From assembly GCF_005601135.1 (NCBI RefSeq), contig NZ_CP039381.1, forward strand, positions 248,001-312,000: DNA of 64,000 nt. Reading direction: 5' to 3'. A program made the position numbers and the translations under genes. The notes under the pieces are model-generated. The model ran no database searches and had not been told where the DNA came from. It saw only the letters and a program-made list of their open reading frames with translations. This document shows positions 34,895-43,807 of the stretch, one piece after another. The DNA comes from Ruminococcus bovis (GTDB lineage Bacteria > Bacillota > Clostridia > Oscillospirales > Acutalibacteraceae). Within the stretch, counting starts at the first letter, position 1. Each line of letters starts with the position of its first letter.

Positions 34895-34922
34895 TTGACA
34901 ATTATAATAAATAGTTTATAAT
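34895..34922 (+). promoter_or_regulatory. Promoter for the ybjQ-like gene
   Basis: TTGACA and TATAAT with a 16-base spacer; GGAGG precedes the ATG at 34951. Confidence 0.78.
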
Positions 34923-34950
34923 GTAATTATATTTATGTAGGAGGAAGATT

Positions 34951-35265
34951 ATGTTTATTTCAACAACAGAAACAGTACCGGGTATGAATTATCAAATTCT
35001 TGGTGTTGTACAGGGTAACACAGTACAGTCAAAGGACTTTGTAAGTGACTTTAAACAAGGTTTTAAGAGCATTGTCGGTGGTGAACTAAATGAGTATACA
35101 GAAATGATGAATACTGCAAGAGGTGTTGCTCTAGACAGAATGGTTAATCAGGCAATTCAGATGGGTGCTGACGGTGTTATTGGTATTAGATACACAACAT
35201 CATCAATTTTACAACAAAGCTCTGAAATCTTAGCATATGGAACTGCTATTAAGTTCGTTTATTAA
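34951..35265 (+). CDS. ybjQ: YbjQ/DUF74 family protein
   Basis: A 104-residue YbjQ family protein that assembles into pentameric rings in known structures and has been called heavy-metal-binding on thin evidence. The family opening TTETVPGMNYQILGVVQGNTV and the ALDRMVNQAIQMGADGVIGIRY stretch are intact. Cellular role is unknown. It is a single-gene unit with its own promoter and terminator. Confidence 0.9.
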   Translation: MFISTTETVPGMNYQILGVVQGNTVQSKDFVSDFKQGFKSIVGGELNEYTEMMNTARGVALDRMVNQAIQMGADGVIGIRYTTSSILQQSSEILAYGTAIKFVY

Positions 35266-35290
35266 TTTTAATATTTAATTCTATATAAGA

Positions 35291-35315
35291 AAAAGTCCGA
35301 TTTTGTCGGACTTTT
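35291..35315. terminator. Bidirectional terminator between ybjQ-like and bsh genes
   Basis: AAAAGTCCGA, TTTTG, TCGGACTTTT: a perfect 10-bp stem with T runs in both directions. Confidence 0.88.
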
Positions 35316-35323
35316 CTTTTTAC

Positions 35324-36304
35324 CTAATTTTGATATTTTATATTTTCATTAATGATTATCGGATAACTGATAAGTGTATCACTGTCTAAATTTTCCTTAT
35401 GCATATCTATTGCAGTAATCTGGTGGTTATCATATGTTGTATAGTAGTAAATACCCTTATCACAATTACAACAAGAAGTATAAATTGTAATCTCATACTT
35501 ACCCTCAGTTACTTCACAACAGCCTCTTTGTTGGTCAACTGAATTTAGAATATGGAAAAACTGACTTACACTTGAATTTTCTTCCGGAGAAGATTTACTG
35601 TTCATTTTCACAAATGCAACTCTGGCAAATCTTGATGCTGATGATAAGTCCCCGGGTAAACCTAAAGCACCCATTCCCCTACTATACTGAGTGAAATCTA
35701 ACTTTTCATTTTGAGAAAAAGTATTTTCCGGTTGTTTAGGAGAAAGTCCCATATAGTTATTAAGCATAAACATTTGCTGAGGATATGGAGGGTTATTTGT
35801 TAAGACACCTACTTTATTATCATAAATGTGCATACCATCTTCCATTGTTTCTACAACAATACAACTTTCCTTATCAGCAACAATATAGTGTAATTGAGCT
35901 AAAGGGTAATTTTCATTAAACTGAGTTGCAGTAATATTTATATTCTTTAGCTTTTTCTTTACCTCTGTAACATTTGCACATTGACTGAGAATATAGTTAA
36001 TAAACTCATACTGTGCTACATTTTCTTTATCCTTATCAACATCATAATACTTTGCATTACCAACAAAATTAAGACCTGCCATACCAAGACCTTTTTCATT
36101 AATTGCATCATAATACAGTGGATAATCATTTGCAATATGAGCCATACCAATCATAGCATAGTGATTCTTCACTTCACCCATAAAGTGAAAATTAATAGGA
36201 TAATTTCTAGGTGTTATTGCTACTACTTCACCATAAGAAAATTCATAATCAAGTGTTCTGCCAAAATAAAAATCATTTGTCTTGTATGTTGCTGATGTAC
36301 ACAT
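35324..36304 (-). CDS. bsh: Bile salt hydrolase / choloylglycine hydrolase
   Basis: N-terminal nucleophile hydrolase that cleaves the amide bond of glycine- or taurine-conjugated bile acids. It has 326 residues, the family length. C2 becomes the catalytic N-terminal Cys after Met removal. The other active-site residues fit the Clostridium perfringens enzyme: R16, D19, N79, N170 and R225 (SRFARVAF). The C-terminal YTSC...KGIYYYTTYDN and INAIDM-like ITAIDMHKENLD segments are also close to that enzyme. Penicillin V acylases share the fold, but the loop motifs look BSH-like. GGAGC precedes the ATG. It is a single gene, and a strong gut signature. Confidence 0.88.
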   Translation of the reverse strand: MCTSATYKTNDFYFGRTLDYEFSYGEVVAITPRNYPINFHFMGEVKNHYAMIGMAHIANDYPLYYDAINEKGLGMAGLNFVGNAKYYDVDKDKENVAQYEFINYILSQCANVTEVKKKLKNINITATQFNENYPLAQLHYIVADKESCIVVETMEDGMHIYDNKVGVLTNNPPYPQQMFMLNNYMGLSPKQPENTFSQNEKLDFTQYSRGMGALGLPGDLSSASRFARVAFVKMNSKSSPEENSSVSQFFHILNSVDQQRGCCEVTEGKYEITIYTSCCNCDKGIYYYTTYDNHQITAIDMHKENLDSDTLISYPIIINENIKYQN

Positions 36305-36548
36305 AATATGCTCCTTAGTTTTAATCTTATTTTCCCTAAATTATTATAGATTTAGTATATCATTTTATAAATTATTCAGCAATGTTTTTTATATAATTTT
36401 CAGATTGCTCTGTTAATTATTTTGTTTTATATGTAGAATATAATGAGTTTGATAAATTTGGGTTTTTCAATTTTGATTTTTGATAAGATAAATTGGTTTT
36501 ACAAATTAGGGTTTTTCAATTTTGTCTGTGGGTAAAGGTGAGATTAAT

Positions 36549-37600
36549 AAATTAGGGTTTGTGGGGATAAAAAAATCCTTGTTTTGTGATAGTTATTTAG
36601 AATTAGCTGAGACTAACCAGCCTCCCTTGTGTAAAGGGAGGGGGACCACGAAGTGGTGGAAGGATTGTTTTGGTAGGCACTTTAGATTATATAAGATTTA
36701 TTCGATATATGATTTAGGGAACGAACACTGTTCGTTCCTATATTTATAGATAACTCTTATCTAATCGTACACATTTTATCTAGAGAACACAATCTACCGT
36801 GACAATCCCTCTGTTTTGCATTGCAAAACATCTCCCTTTACACAAGGGAGACTGGCGAATATGTACAAATTTAAGGTAACTACATAAGACAAAATAAGAA
36901 CAAATTTTATGGCTTACAGTCGTAGGGGCGAACATCGTTCGCCCGTTTAATAGTAAAATGTTTTATACAATTTTGTCCTATGTAGAAACTAGAAATTATA
37001 ACTTACTACATAGGGCAAAGTACCTATATAAAGGCTAGTTTGTAACGGGACATCAATGATGTCCCCTACAACTGTATCTCATAATGTTCATTCTATTTTA
37101 TAGTTAGAGATAAAGGAAAGTTTCATCTATGATGATATTTTAAACAAGTTTAAAATATCAACCACTCCTTCAGTCATTCTTTAAAAGGTGAATTGCTTTG
37201 CAATTCACGAATGACAGCTCCCTCAGCGAGGGAGCCTTTGTCTTTACCATAATTTATACTAATTTATAAAGTCTGTACTATTTAAAAATTGCGTACTTAT
37301 TTTAGATTTGTGCAAACTATTTTGCCTCCCTTGTGTAAAGGGAGGGGGACCACGAAGTGGTGGAAGGATTGTCTAGTAGGCAGTAATAGATAGATAAAAT
37401 TTAGATAGGAAAACAAAACCTATTATATATCTATCGAATAAAACTGATATATTAAAAAGTATGTACCATAACAATCCCTCAGTCGCTCTTTAAGAGTAAA
37501 TTGTCATTCTTCCAATTTACGAGCGACAGCTCCCTTTACACAAGGGAGCCTTATTTGCTAAAATTTAAAACTTTGAGTTTATCCTCACAAACCCTAATTT
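36549..37600. repeat. Intergenic composite repeat block R5
   Basis: About 1.05 kb without a gene between bsh and htrA, bounded by inverted AAATTAGGGTTTGTG (36549-36563 and 37586-37600). Contents: CCTCCCTT/AAGGGAGG hairpin, GGGAACGAACA head (36717-36738), intact CTCCCTTTACACAAGGGAG hairpin at about 36829-36847 (empty site of the 52-bp insert), GGGCGAAC head (36926-36944), GGGACATC head (37047-37065), the AATTGCTTTGCAATT and CTCCCTCAGCGAGGGAG module, and near the end a CTCCCTTTACACAAGGGAG hairpin with a GTCGCTC/GAGCGAC stem. Large parts equal R2 and R7. Flank units of ~45 bp precede it from about 36440. Confidence 0.85.
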
Positions 37601-37697
37601 ATAGAAATAATTATCAAATCACACAATGAAATTTACCTCTATGTACAAACAGAATTAAAAAAACAAAATTGAAAAAATGATTTATCTAAAAAGTAAG

Positions 37698-37719
37698 GGA
37701 GCAGTCAAAAGACTGCTCC
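37698..37719 (-). terminator. Terminator of htrA
   Basis: GGAGCAGTC, AAAA, GACTGCTCC: a perfect 9-bp stem. On the minus strand it is followed by CTTACTTTTT. Confidence 0.8.
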
Positions 37720-37761
37720 GGTTTATTTACTATTTATATAAACAACTAATAGCATTAACTA

Positions 37762-39405
37762 TTAATTGAAGTAGTTCCATACAGAGTCTTCGTTACTACC
37801 GTTTGATGAGTTGTCACTACCATATGAATCGTTATATGAGTCGCTACCACCATTGCCGTAGATATTGCTTGAATTATCTGAACTGTTGTTGCTTGAGTTA
37901 CTGCTGTTTGAATTTGTTTCACTCTTTGATGCTTCTTTAATTGTAACAGTTAAAGTCTTTTGAGAGCCGTTTCTTTCAACAACAAACTTTAGCTTATCTC
38001 CAGCCTTTGAGTTAGTAACAATTTTCTTAACATCAGCACTTGAAGAAACCTTTTCTCCGTTGATGCTCATAATCTTGTCACCCTTCTGTAGACCTGCTTT
38101 ATCAGCCTGACTATTTTCTGTTACAGAATAAACATAAACCATATCCATATAATCTTGCATTACTACACCGATAGCACCCGGCTTACCCTTAACATAACCG
38201 TATTTCTTTAGGTCATTTAGGATAGACTCAACATCATTAATAGGGATAGCAAAGCCCAAACCTTCAACACTTTCGTTAGAGCTACTGCTTGATGCCTTTG
38301 CTACAACAATACCGATTAGGTTACCTTGACCGTCAAATAGGCCACCACCTGAGTTACCCGGGTTAATAGCTGCATTTGTCTGTAGCAGGTTCATACTGTT
38401 GTTATCAATTGTTACTTCTCTATCCAGTGCTGAGATGATACCGTCTGTAACTGTACCACCAAGTTCACCTAGAGGGTTACCGATAGCAACTGCCTTGTCA
38501 CCTACTGCAAGTTTATCGCTATCGCCAAATACTGCAGCAGTTAGGTTATCGTCACTCTTTGGTTCAATCTTTAGTAAAGCAACATCCTTGTCTGAGTCAG
38601 AACCGATTAGCTTTGCAGTATATTCGTTACCGTTCTTTAGAGTAACTTTAATTGACCTTTCATTTTCAATAACATGATGGTTAGTAACAATGTAACCATC
38701 CTTATCAATAATTACACCTGAACCTGCACCCTGAGATACTGCCTGACCGTAGAACGAATATGAAACAGATTCTGTAACAATTTCTACTACTGAGTCAGCA
38801 ACTTTGCTTGTAATATCCTTTGTTGAAAGTGCAGTACCGTTTGTTGAGTCTGTGCCACCTGTTGAACTACTCTTTGTTACATTAAGACCTGTAGTTGTTG
38901 AATTTTTATTTGCCAGTAGGTAATAAGTACCAACACCACCGCCTACACCAAATACTGATGCAATTAAGAAACAAGCAACCAATGCAATAGCTACTGTACT
39001 TCTTGTTACAGGCTTCTTTTCTTTCTTAACCGTTTTGTGGTTAAAGTTTCTAGGGTTATTCTGTCCATTATTTGGAGTAGCTCCCCATTCATATGAGTTA
39101 ACAGTTTCGTTATAGTTAGGAGCAACATTTTGCTGACTGTTTTCAAAGAAAGAATGTCTTTCTCTATAAGACTCACTGTCACTATATGGGTCATTGCCAT
39201 AGCTTTGATGATTGTTACCTACACTATAGTCAGGGTTAAAACCTTGGTTACTGTTTTGATTATTGTAATAATTTTGGTTGTTAGACTGTTGATAATCTTC
39301 CTGAGTAAATTCGTTAGTTAAATCCAAATCATCATTTTGATTATTTACCGGTGGTTCGCCACCATTTGTACCGTTAAAGTTGTTGTAATTGTTATTATCA
39401 TACAT
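37762..39405 (-). CDS. htrA: HtrA/DegP-type membrane serine protease with PDZ domain
   Basis: Envelope quality-control protease of 547 residues. An Asn/Gln-rich cytoplasmic N-terminus (about 1-125) precedes a single membrane helix (about 137-165), a trypsin-like domain and one PDZ domain (about 400-500). The catalytic triad is H244 (TNHHVIEN), D274 (DKDVALLKI) and S352 (NPGNSGGGLFD). The tail is Ser/Asn/Gly-rich and ends SVWNYFN. AAGGAGG precedes the ATG at 39405. It is monocistronic. The Asn/Gln-rich tail recalls the DUF4190-like protein at 34309. Confidence 0.93.
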   Translation of the reverse strand: MYDNNNYNNFNGTNGGEPPVNNQNDDLDLTNEFTQEDYQQSNNQNYYNNQNSNQGFNPDYSVGNNHQSYGNDPYSDSESYRERHSFFENSQQNVAPNYNETVNSYEWGATPNNGQNNPRNFNHKTVKKEKKPVTRSTVAIALVACFLIASVFGVGGGVGTYYLLANKNSTTTGLNVTKSSSTGGTDSTNGTALSTKDITSKVADSVVEIVTESVSYSFYGQAVSQGAGSGVIIDKDGYIVTNHHVIENERSIKVTLKNGNEYTAKLIGSDSDKDVALLKIEPKSDDNLTAAVFGDSDKLAVGDKAVAIGNPLGELGGTVTDGIISALDREVTIDNNSMNLLQTNAAINPGNSGGGLFDGQGNLIGIVVAKASSSSSNESVEGLGFAIPINDVESILNDLKKYGYVKGKPGAIGVVMQDYMDMVYVYSVTENSQADKAGLQKGDKIMSINGEKVSSSADVKKIVTNSKAGDKLKFVVERNGSQKTLTVTIKEASKSETNSNSSNSSNNSSDNSSNIYGNGGSDSYNDSYGSDNSSNGSNEDSVWNYFN

Positions 39406-39642
39406 ATTAAGGTCCTCCTTAAATCATCTATATTAATTGATTTTTGAATTATGTTTCAAGAGGTTTATCTCTTGTGTTGGTATTATAATAAAATGCCAAA
39501 GTGAAAACTGTATGAAATAGGAGTGTTTTTATAATGGAAAATATAAAAATAACAAATTCACATTAAACACTTCACTATTCACTATCTATATATAAGTATT
39601 GCTTTTCATATATATGTAAATTTTAAACAAGATAATTTCTAT

Positions 39643-39667
39643 TTATTCTTTTTATTTGGTATGTGAT
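39643..39667 (+). repeat. 25-bp target site duplication, left copy
   Basis: Identical to 40808-40832 and directly abutting the left terminal inverted repeat of the insertion sequence. It begins TTATTCTTTTTATTTGG. Confidence 0.85.
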
Positions 39668-40807
39668 TGTATGTGCTAAAATGATATGACCCAATAAAAA
39701 AGAGGAGTAACTTCAAAATATGGTATAATGGAATCGCTAAAAAAACATTAACCTAAGAAAGAAGTACTCCTCATGAATATAATAACACAAGAAGCAAAGA
39801 AAAAGCAAGCCATAGTAAAATACGCACTAAGAAAAGGAAAAAGCGAAGCAAGTAGAGTGTACGGTGTAAGTCTTTCAAGCGTAAAGAGATGGTGTAAACA
39901 ATATGACGGTACCTGGCAATCGCTATTGCCTAAATCACGCAGACCACATAGTCATCCCAACAGACACACAAAAGAGAAGAAAGACAAATTAGAAATTCTT
40001 TTAAAAGTGCTATGAAAGATATGGATGGGATGGAGTATACAGTGATTTAAAGAGAAAAGGATATACAAGAAGCTATTCAGGAATGATATATGCTGCAAAA
40101 AGAATGGGCTTAGTAAAATATAAAAAGACCAAGAAAAAGAGCCGTAATCATAGAAGATATCCGGAGCTGTTAATACCTGGAGAAAAGGTGCAGATAGATG
40201 TAAAAGAAGTGCCATACAATTGCTTAAGAGGCAAGGCTTTAAGGGACGGAAAGCATTTTTATCAATGGACTGCAATAGATGAATGTACAAGAATGAGATT
40301 TGTATATGGGTTTGAAGAACATACACCGGAAAACTCAACTAAATTCTTGAAAATGTTATTAAAAGAATTTCCGTTTAAAATAAAACGGTTCAAACAGATA
40401 ACGGAAGAGAGTTCACATATAAATATCAAAGCAGTGAAGTGAAAAGTCCTTTTGAAATAGAATTGAACAAATTAGGTATAAATCATAAATTAATACCACC
40501 ACGAACACCTTGGCACAATGGGAAGGTAGAAAGAAGTCATAGAAACGACCAAAGATATTTCTATGATTGGGAAACATTCAAAAATATTGAAGAATTAAAT
40601 ACAAAGTTAAAAGGACATTTAGAATGGAGTAATAACAAGACAATGAGAACACTTGAATACAAAAGTCCAATGCAGTTATTGAGTGAAAAGTTAGAATTGA
40701 AATCCATTAACTGATAATTCATAATCAAAAAGTCAGTAAAACAAGCGAAATATTAAATCATATTTTATTTTTACCCTAAAACGGGTCATATCTATTTACA
40801 ACACAGA
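39668..40807 (+). mobile_element. Insertion sequence, 1140 bp, IS481/IS3-like transposase, long target duplication
   Basis: The ends are 25-bp imperfect inverted repeats (39668-39692 and 40783-40807, 19 of 25 matching), starting TGT/TCT and sharing GATATGACCC. A perfect 25-bp direct repeat abuts each end. One DDE transposase gene with two frameshifts fills the inside (39773-40714). The transposase looks IS481-like, whose duplications are usually 4-15 bp; duplications above 20 bp are, from memory, a mark of the IS1202 group, so the family assignment is open. It inserted upstream of a DUF1275 gene. Copy is probably dead. Confidence 0.88.
39773..40714 (+). pseudogene. DDE transposase, two frameshifts
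   Basis: Three consecutive reading frames together encode one ~313-residue transposase. Frame 1 (39773 to about 40000) has the helix-turn-helix part (ASRVYGVSLSSVKRWCKQYDG). Frame 2 (about 40000-40392) has the first catalytic Asp in VQIDVKEVP and the AIDECTRMRFVYGFEEH stretch. Frame 3 (about 40390-40714) has QTDNGREFTY (second Asp) and PWHNGKVERSHRNDQ (Glu). The first shift fits one extra base at TTTTAAAAG (about 39999-40007), the second one missing A at AAAACGG (about 40383). Neither looks like the usual programmed -1 site. Confidence 0.85.
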
Positions 40808-40832
40808 TTATTCTTTTTATTTGGTATGTGAT
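40808..40832 (+). repeat. 25-bp target site duplication, right copy
   Basis: Identical to 39643-39667, directly after the right inverted repeat. Confidence 0.85.
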
Positions 40833-40900
40833 AATCTTTAAAAATTCTACATATTATGATAAAATATGAAGTCGGAAGGTACAGAAAGAGGATGACAACA

Positions 40901-41584
40901 ATGACTTTGAAAAAGAAAAAAATATCACTGGTTCTCCATAGTATTATGTGTGTTATGGGTGGCTTTATGGGTGGCTATGCTATCTTTTGCAGAATGAGTA
41001 ACTTTGGTAACGCACAGACAGCCAACCTAATTGAAATTATTACCGGAATAGTTGGTAAAGATTTCTTTGATGTAATGTTAAGGTTAATTGGTTTAGGAAT
41101 ATATGTTTCAGCCATTATAATATGTGTTGTGTTAAGGCTAAAAACCGGTATCAACCTAAATGCATATTCAATTATGGTTGATGGTGCAGGACTGATACTT
41201 CTTCCTTTGATACCTGCCCATATTAATCCTATAATAGGTATACTTCCAATATTCTTTATGATGTCAACTCAGTGGAGTGTTTTCCATGGTGTCGGCAAGT
41301 TTAACAGTTCCACAATTTTCTCAACAAACAACATAAAACAATGCACTACCTCATTTGCTGAATATTTAATTACCAAAGACAAGCATATGCTTAGAAAAGG
41401 TAAATTCTATGGCAATACTCTTTTTTGGTTTCATATTGGTGTTGCAATAGGTGCAATTCTAAGCAGTATTTTCGGTACATATGCAAGTTGGTTTGGCTTT
41501 CCTATTCCACTTGTTGCTTTCTTTGTAAATGTTTACGCTGACAAAATCGACCATGTTACTCACCTTGAACAACATACATTCTAA
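40901..41584 (+). CDS. DUF1275 (YoaK-like) membrane protein
   Basis: A 227-residue protein with about six helices. The GGFMGGYAIFCRMSNFGNAQTANLIEI region corresponds to the DUF1275 signature (usually ending TGN), and STNNIKQCTTSFAEYL is the second half-repeat. Function is unknown. The ATG at 40901 is used because AAGAGG lies 8 bases before it; ATGs at 40856 and 40892 are less well placed. The insertion sequence just upstream may have cut it from its original promoter, but a TATGAT/TAAAAT -10 candidate remains near 40856. Confidence 0.78.
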   Translation: MTLKKKKISLVLHSIMCVMGGFMGGYAIFCRMSNFGNAQTANLIEIITGIVGKDFFDVMLRLIGLGIYVSAIIICVVLRLKTGINLNAYSIMVDGAGLILLPLIPAHINPIIGILPIFFMMSTQWSVFHGVGKFNSSTIFSTNNIKQCTTSFAEYLITKDKHMLRKGKFYGNTLFWFHIGVAIGAILSSIFGTYASWFGFPIPLVAFFVNVYADKIDHVTHLEQHTF

Positions 41585-41601
41585 TATTAAGATACAAAGT
41601 A

Positions 41602-41631
41602 AAATCCCCATATCAGATGATATGGGGATTT
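41602..41631. terminator. Bidirectional terminator
   Basis: AAATCCCCATATC, AGAT, GATATGGGGATTT: a perfect 13-bp stem between converging genes. Confidence 0.9.
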
Positions 41632-41658
41632 ATGTATTTATAAATTTCACACACCCTA

Positions 41659-42903
41659 TTAGCTAACCTTAACAGTACAATTTGCGTACTTTTTGCTACC
41701 GTCACAGGCTGTTGCTCTAACAGTAGTTTTGCCCTTTTTCACACCGGTAACTTTGCCGTTTTTATCAACTTTGGCAACCTTAGTGTTGTAAGATTTCCAG
41801 GTAACAGACCTACGATTTGCATTTGACGGTGAACAGGTAGCCTTAAGTCTATAGGACTTTTTCTTTTTTAAAGAAATAGTATTTTTATTTAACTTTATTC
41901 CGGTAACTCTTTGTACAACCTTAACAGTACAAGAATCACTAACCCTTGGACTATCAACAGAAGTTGCAGTGATTTTCGCAGTACCCTTACCTTTCATAGT
42001 AACTCTACCGTTAGAATCAACTGTTGCAACTCTATTGTTGCCTGATTTCCAAGTAACTCTTGTATTACCTGCATTGTATGGTGTTACTCTTGCAGAAAGC
42101 TTCAGTGAACCGGACTTGTTGGTTCTATAATATGTATAGCTACTGCGATTTAGGGTAACATCCTCTACTTCACCATTAACATAAAAATCTTGTTCAAGGA
42201 ACGGGTAATTATCGCCATTTAATGTAACAGAAATTGTACTCTTGCCTTGTTCAAGTCCTAAAATTTTACCTAACTTATTGATTACACAAACATTCTTGTT
42301 TGATGAATCAAATGTTACTGAACTAGGGTCAATCTGTGTATAGGAAATACCATTATAAAAAGATATTGTTGCTCTGGTAGAGTTATTCTTACAAAGTGAA
42401 GTATTACCAAAACGAATTCTTGCTTCGATTAAAGATTTTTTAAAAGATACAAGACCTGAATCATTTGCTTCAACATCATAATTAGTTCTATCAACAATTA
42501 GATTGTTTTCTTTATCAATACCAAAGATTAAAACCCAATAAAAAGAACCATCAACTTCTACAGCACCTACACCTACACTTTTATAGTAGTCTGTAAGAAT
42601 ATCTTTTCTACTACTACTGTTTTGTAGCCACTGTTCAATAACATAATCGGTTGATGAAGAACCGGTAAAAATATCTTCACCATAAGCTCTGTCAAAAGCA
42701 GAATAGAAACTTTCGCCATTTGGACGGTCATGAGAGAACTTAATAGCAAGTTCTTTACATCGCAACATTGCGTAATCCATAAGTTCCTTGTCCATTACAA
42801 TTTTGCTTCTTGATTCTGAAACACGCTCTCTATTTATTGCATCAAAAATCATAACTGATAATGATAAAACTGCAACTAAAAATAAGGAAATCAACTTTTT
42901 CAT
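41659..42903 (-). CDS. Secreted CAP/SCP-domain protein with Big_2 Ig-like domains
   Basis: A 414-residue extracellular protein. After a signal peptide (MKKLISLFLVAVLSLSVMIF) a CAP domain runs to about 150: INRERV, AIKFSHDRPNGESFYSAFDRAYGED, VIEQWLQNSSSRKDILTDYYKSVGVG and GSFYWVLIFG, with the His and Glu of the CAP cavity partly kept. Then come a divergent and two clear Big_2 Ig-like repeats. The Ig repeats are close to those of the amylase at 21455. ATG 42903 is preferred to 42915 because a GAGTGG lies upstream; neither start is strong. Role is probably in the cell surface or adhesion. Confidence 0.83.
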   Translation of the reverse strand: MKKLISLFLVAVLSLSVMIFDAINRERVSESRSKIVMDKELMDYAMLRCKELAIKFSHDRPNGESFYSAFDRAYGEDIFTGSSSTDYVIEQWLQNSSSRKDILTDYYKSVGVGAVEVDGSFYWVLIFGIDKENNLIVDRTNYDVEANDSGLVSFKKSLIEARIRFGNTSLCKNNSTRATISFYNGISYTQIDPSSVTFDSSNKNVCVINKLGKILGLEQGKSTISVTLNGDNYPFLEQDFYVNGEVEDVTLNRSSYTYYRTNKSGSLKLSARVTPYNAGNTRVTWKSGNNRVATVDSNGRVTMKGKGTAKITATSVDSPRVSDSCTVKVVQRVTGIKLNKNTISLKKKKSYRLKATCSPSNANRRSVTWKSYNTKVAKVDKNGKVTGVKKGKTTVRATACDGSKKYANCTVKVS

Positions 42904-43129
42904 AAAACCACTCATTCTATATTAATAAACAAAAAATTATACATTACTCTTTCCTTATATAGATTATATAACAAAAATTCCTCAATTACTATGGTATTTA
43001 TGTATAAATTTATAACTTGCTTTTTATACATTATAACATTAAAAATCTTTGTTTTACTCAAATTTCTTAATAATAATTATTTAAAAGCAAAATAAAATAT
43101 GTTAAAATAGTAGAAAAGAGGTGAAATAT

Positions 43130-43699
43130 ATGGAAATCAAAAATTTTATGGATATAATGAATTTAACTTCCCAACTAAAAGACAACACAAGACACAGCTG
43201 GTCACCTAAAGGTAAAAAAGAAAGTGTTGCCGAACATTCTTGGAGACTAACTGTTATGGCTTATTTCACTAAGGATGAATTTCCTAATGTGGATAATGAT
43301 AAGGTTATAAAAATGTGTTTACTTCACGATATGGGTGAAGCCTTTACCGGGGATATTCCGTCATTTTACAAAACTGAAAATGATGAAAACAAGGAAGAAG
43401 AAATTTTACTTAACTGGGTTAGCACCTTACCTGAACCATACAACAAGGAACTTTTCTGTCTTTATGATGAAATGATTAAGCAAGAAACTGAGGAAGCTAA
43501 GGTGTATAAAGCACTGGATAAGCTAGAGGCATCTATATCTCACAATGAAGCTCCAATTAGCACTTGGATTGATATTGAATACAAGCTAAATCCTGTTTAC
43601 GGATATGAAGAATGTCAGTTCAATCCATACCTAAAAAGACTTCAAAACAAGATAAAAGAAATTGCCCTTGATAAAATTGAAAATGAAGGAAAAATATAG
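43130..43699 (+). CDS. HD-domain hydrolase, HDDC2/YfbR-like
   Basis: A 189-residue metal-dependent HD phosphohydrolase, probably a nucleotidase. Landmarks: RHSW with AEHSWRL (first His), CLLHDMGEAFTGDIPSF (HD pair) and KALDKLEASI (last Asp). It differs clearly from the YfbR at 8399. The ATG at 43130 with AGAGG 8 bases upstream replaces the GTG at 43121. It is monocistronic. Confidence 0.88.
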   Translation: MEIKNFMDIMNLTSQLKDNTRHSWSPKGKKESVAEHSWRLTVMAYFTKDEFPNVDNDKVIKMCLLHDMGEAFTGDIPSFYKTENDENKEEEILLNWVSTLPEPYNKELFCLYDEMIKQETEEAKVYKALDKLEASISHNEAPISTWIDIEYKLNPVYGYEECQFNPYLKRLQNKIKEIALDKIENEGKI

Positions 43700-43807
43700 T
43701 AAAAATAACCAAATAAACAGTTTAAACTTTAACTAATTTTTCCCTTTATTTTTCTTTAAGTTCATTATATAATGAAGTAAAATAAACACATAAAGGAGTG
43801 TTATATT

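Noticed and set aside
34573..34914. A Leu/Ile-rich ORF opposite the DUF4190-like gene
   Set aside because: It is the antisense of the Asn/Gln repeats (CAA and AAT codons read as TTG and ATT), not a membrane protein.
36522..36749. A 75-codon ORF beginning MSVGKGEINK and containing PPLCKGRG
   Set aside because: It lies wholly in repeat block R5 and reads through its hairpins. The PLCKGRG-type peptide is a known by-product of CTCCCTT repeats annotated as genes, so it is not a real protein.
39995..40010. Programmed -1 frameshift at TTTAAAA in the transposase
   Set aside because: The heptamer is in the right phase, but a -1 shift leads to a stop soon after; the intact transposase needs the +1 frame, so an indel is the better explanation.
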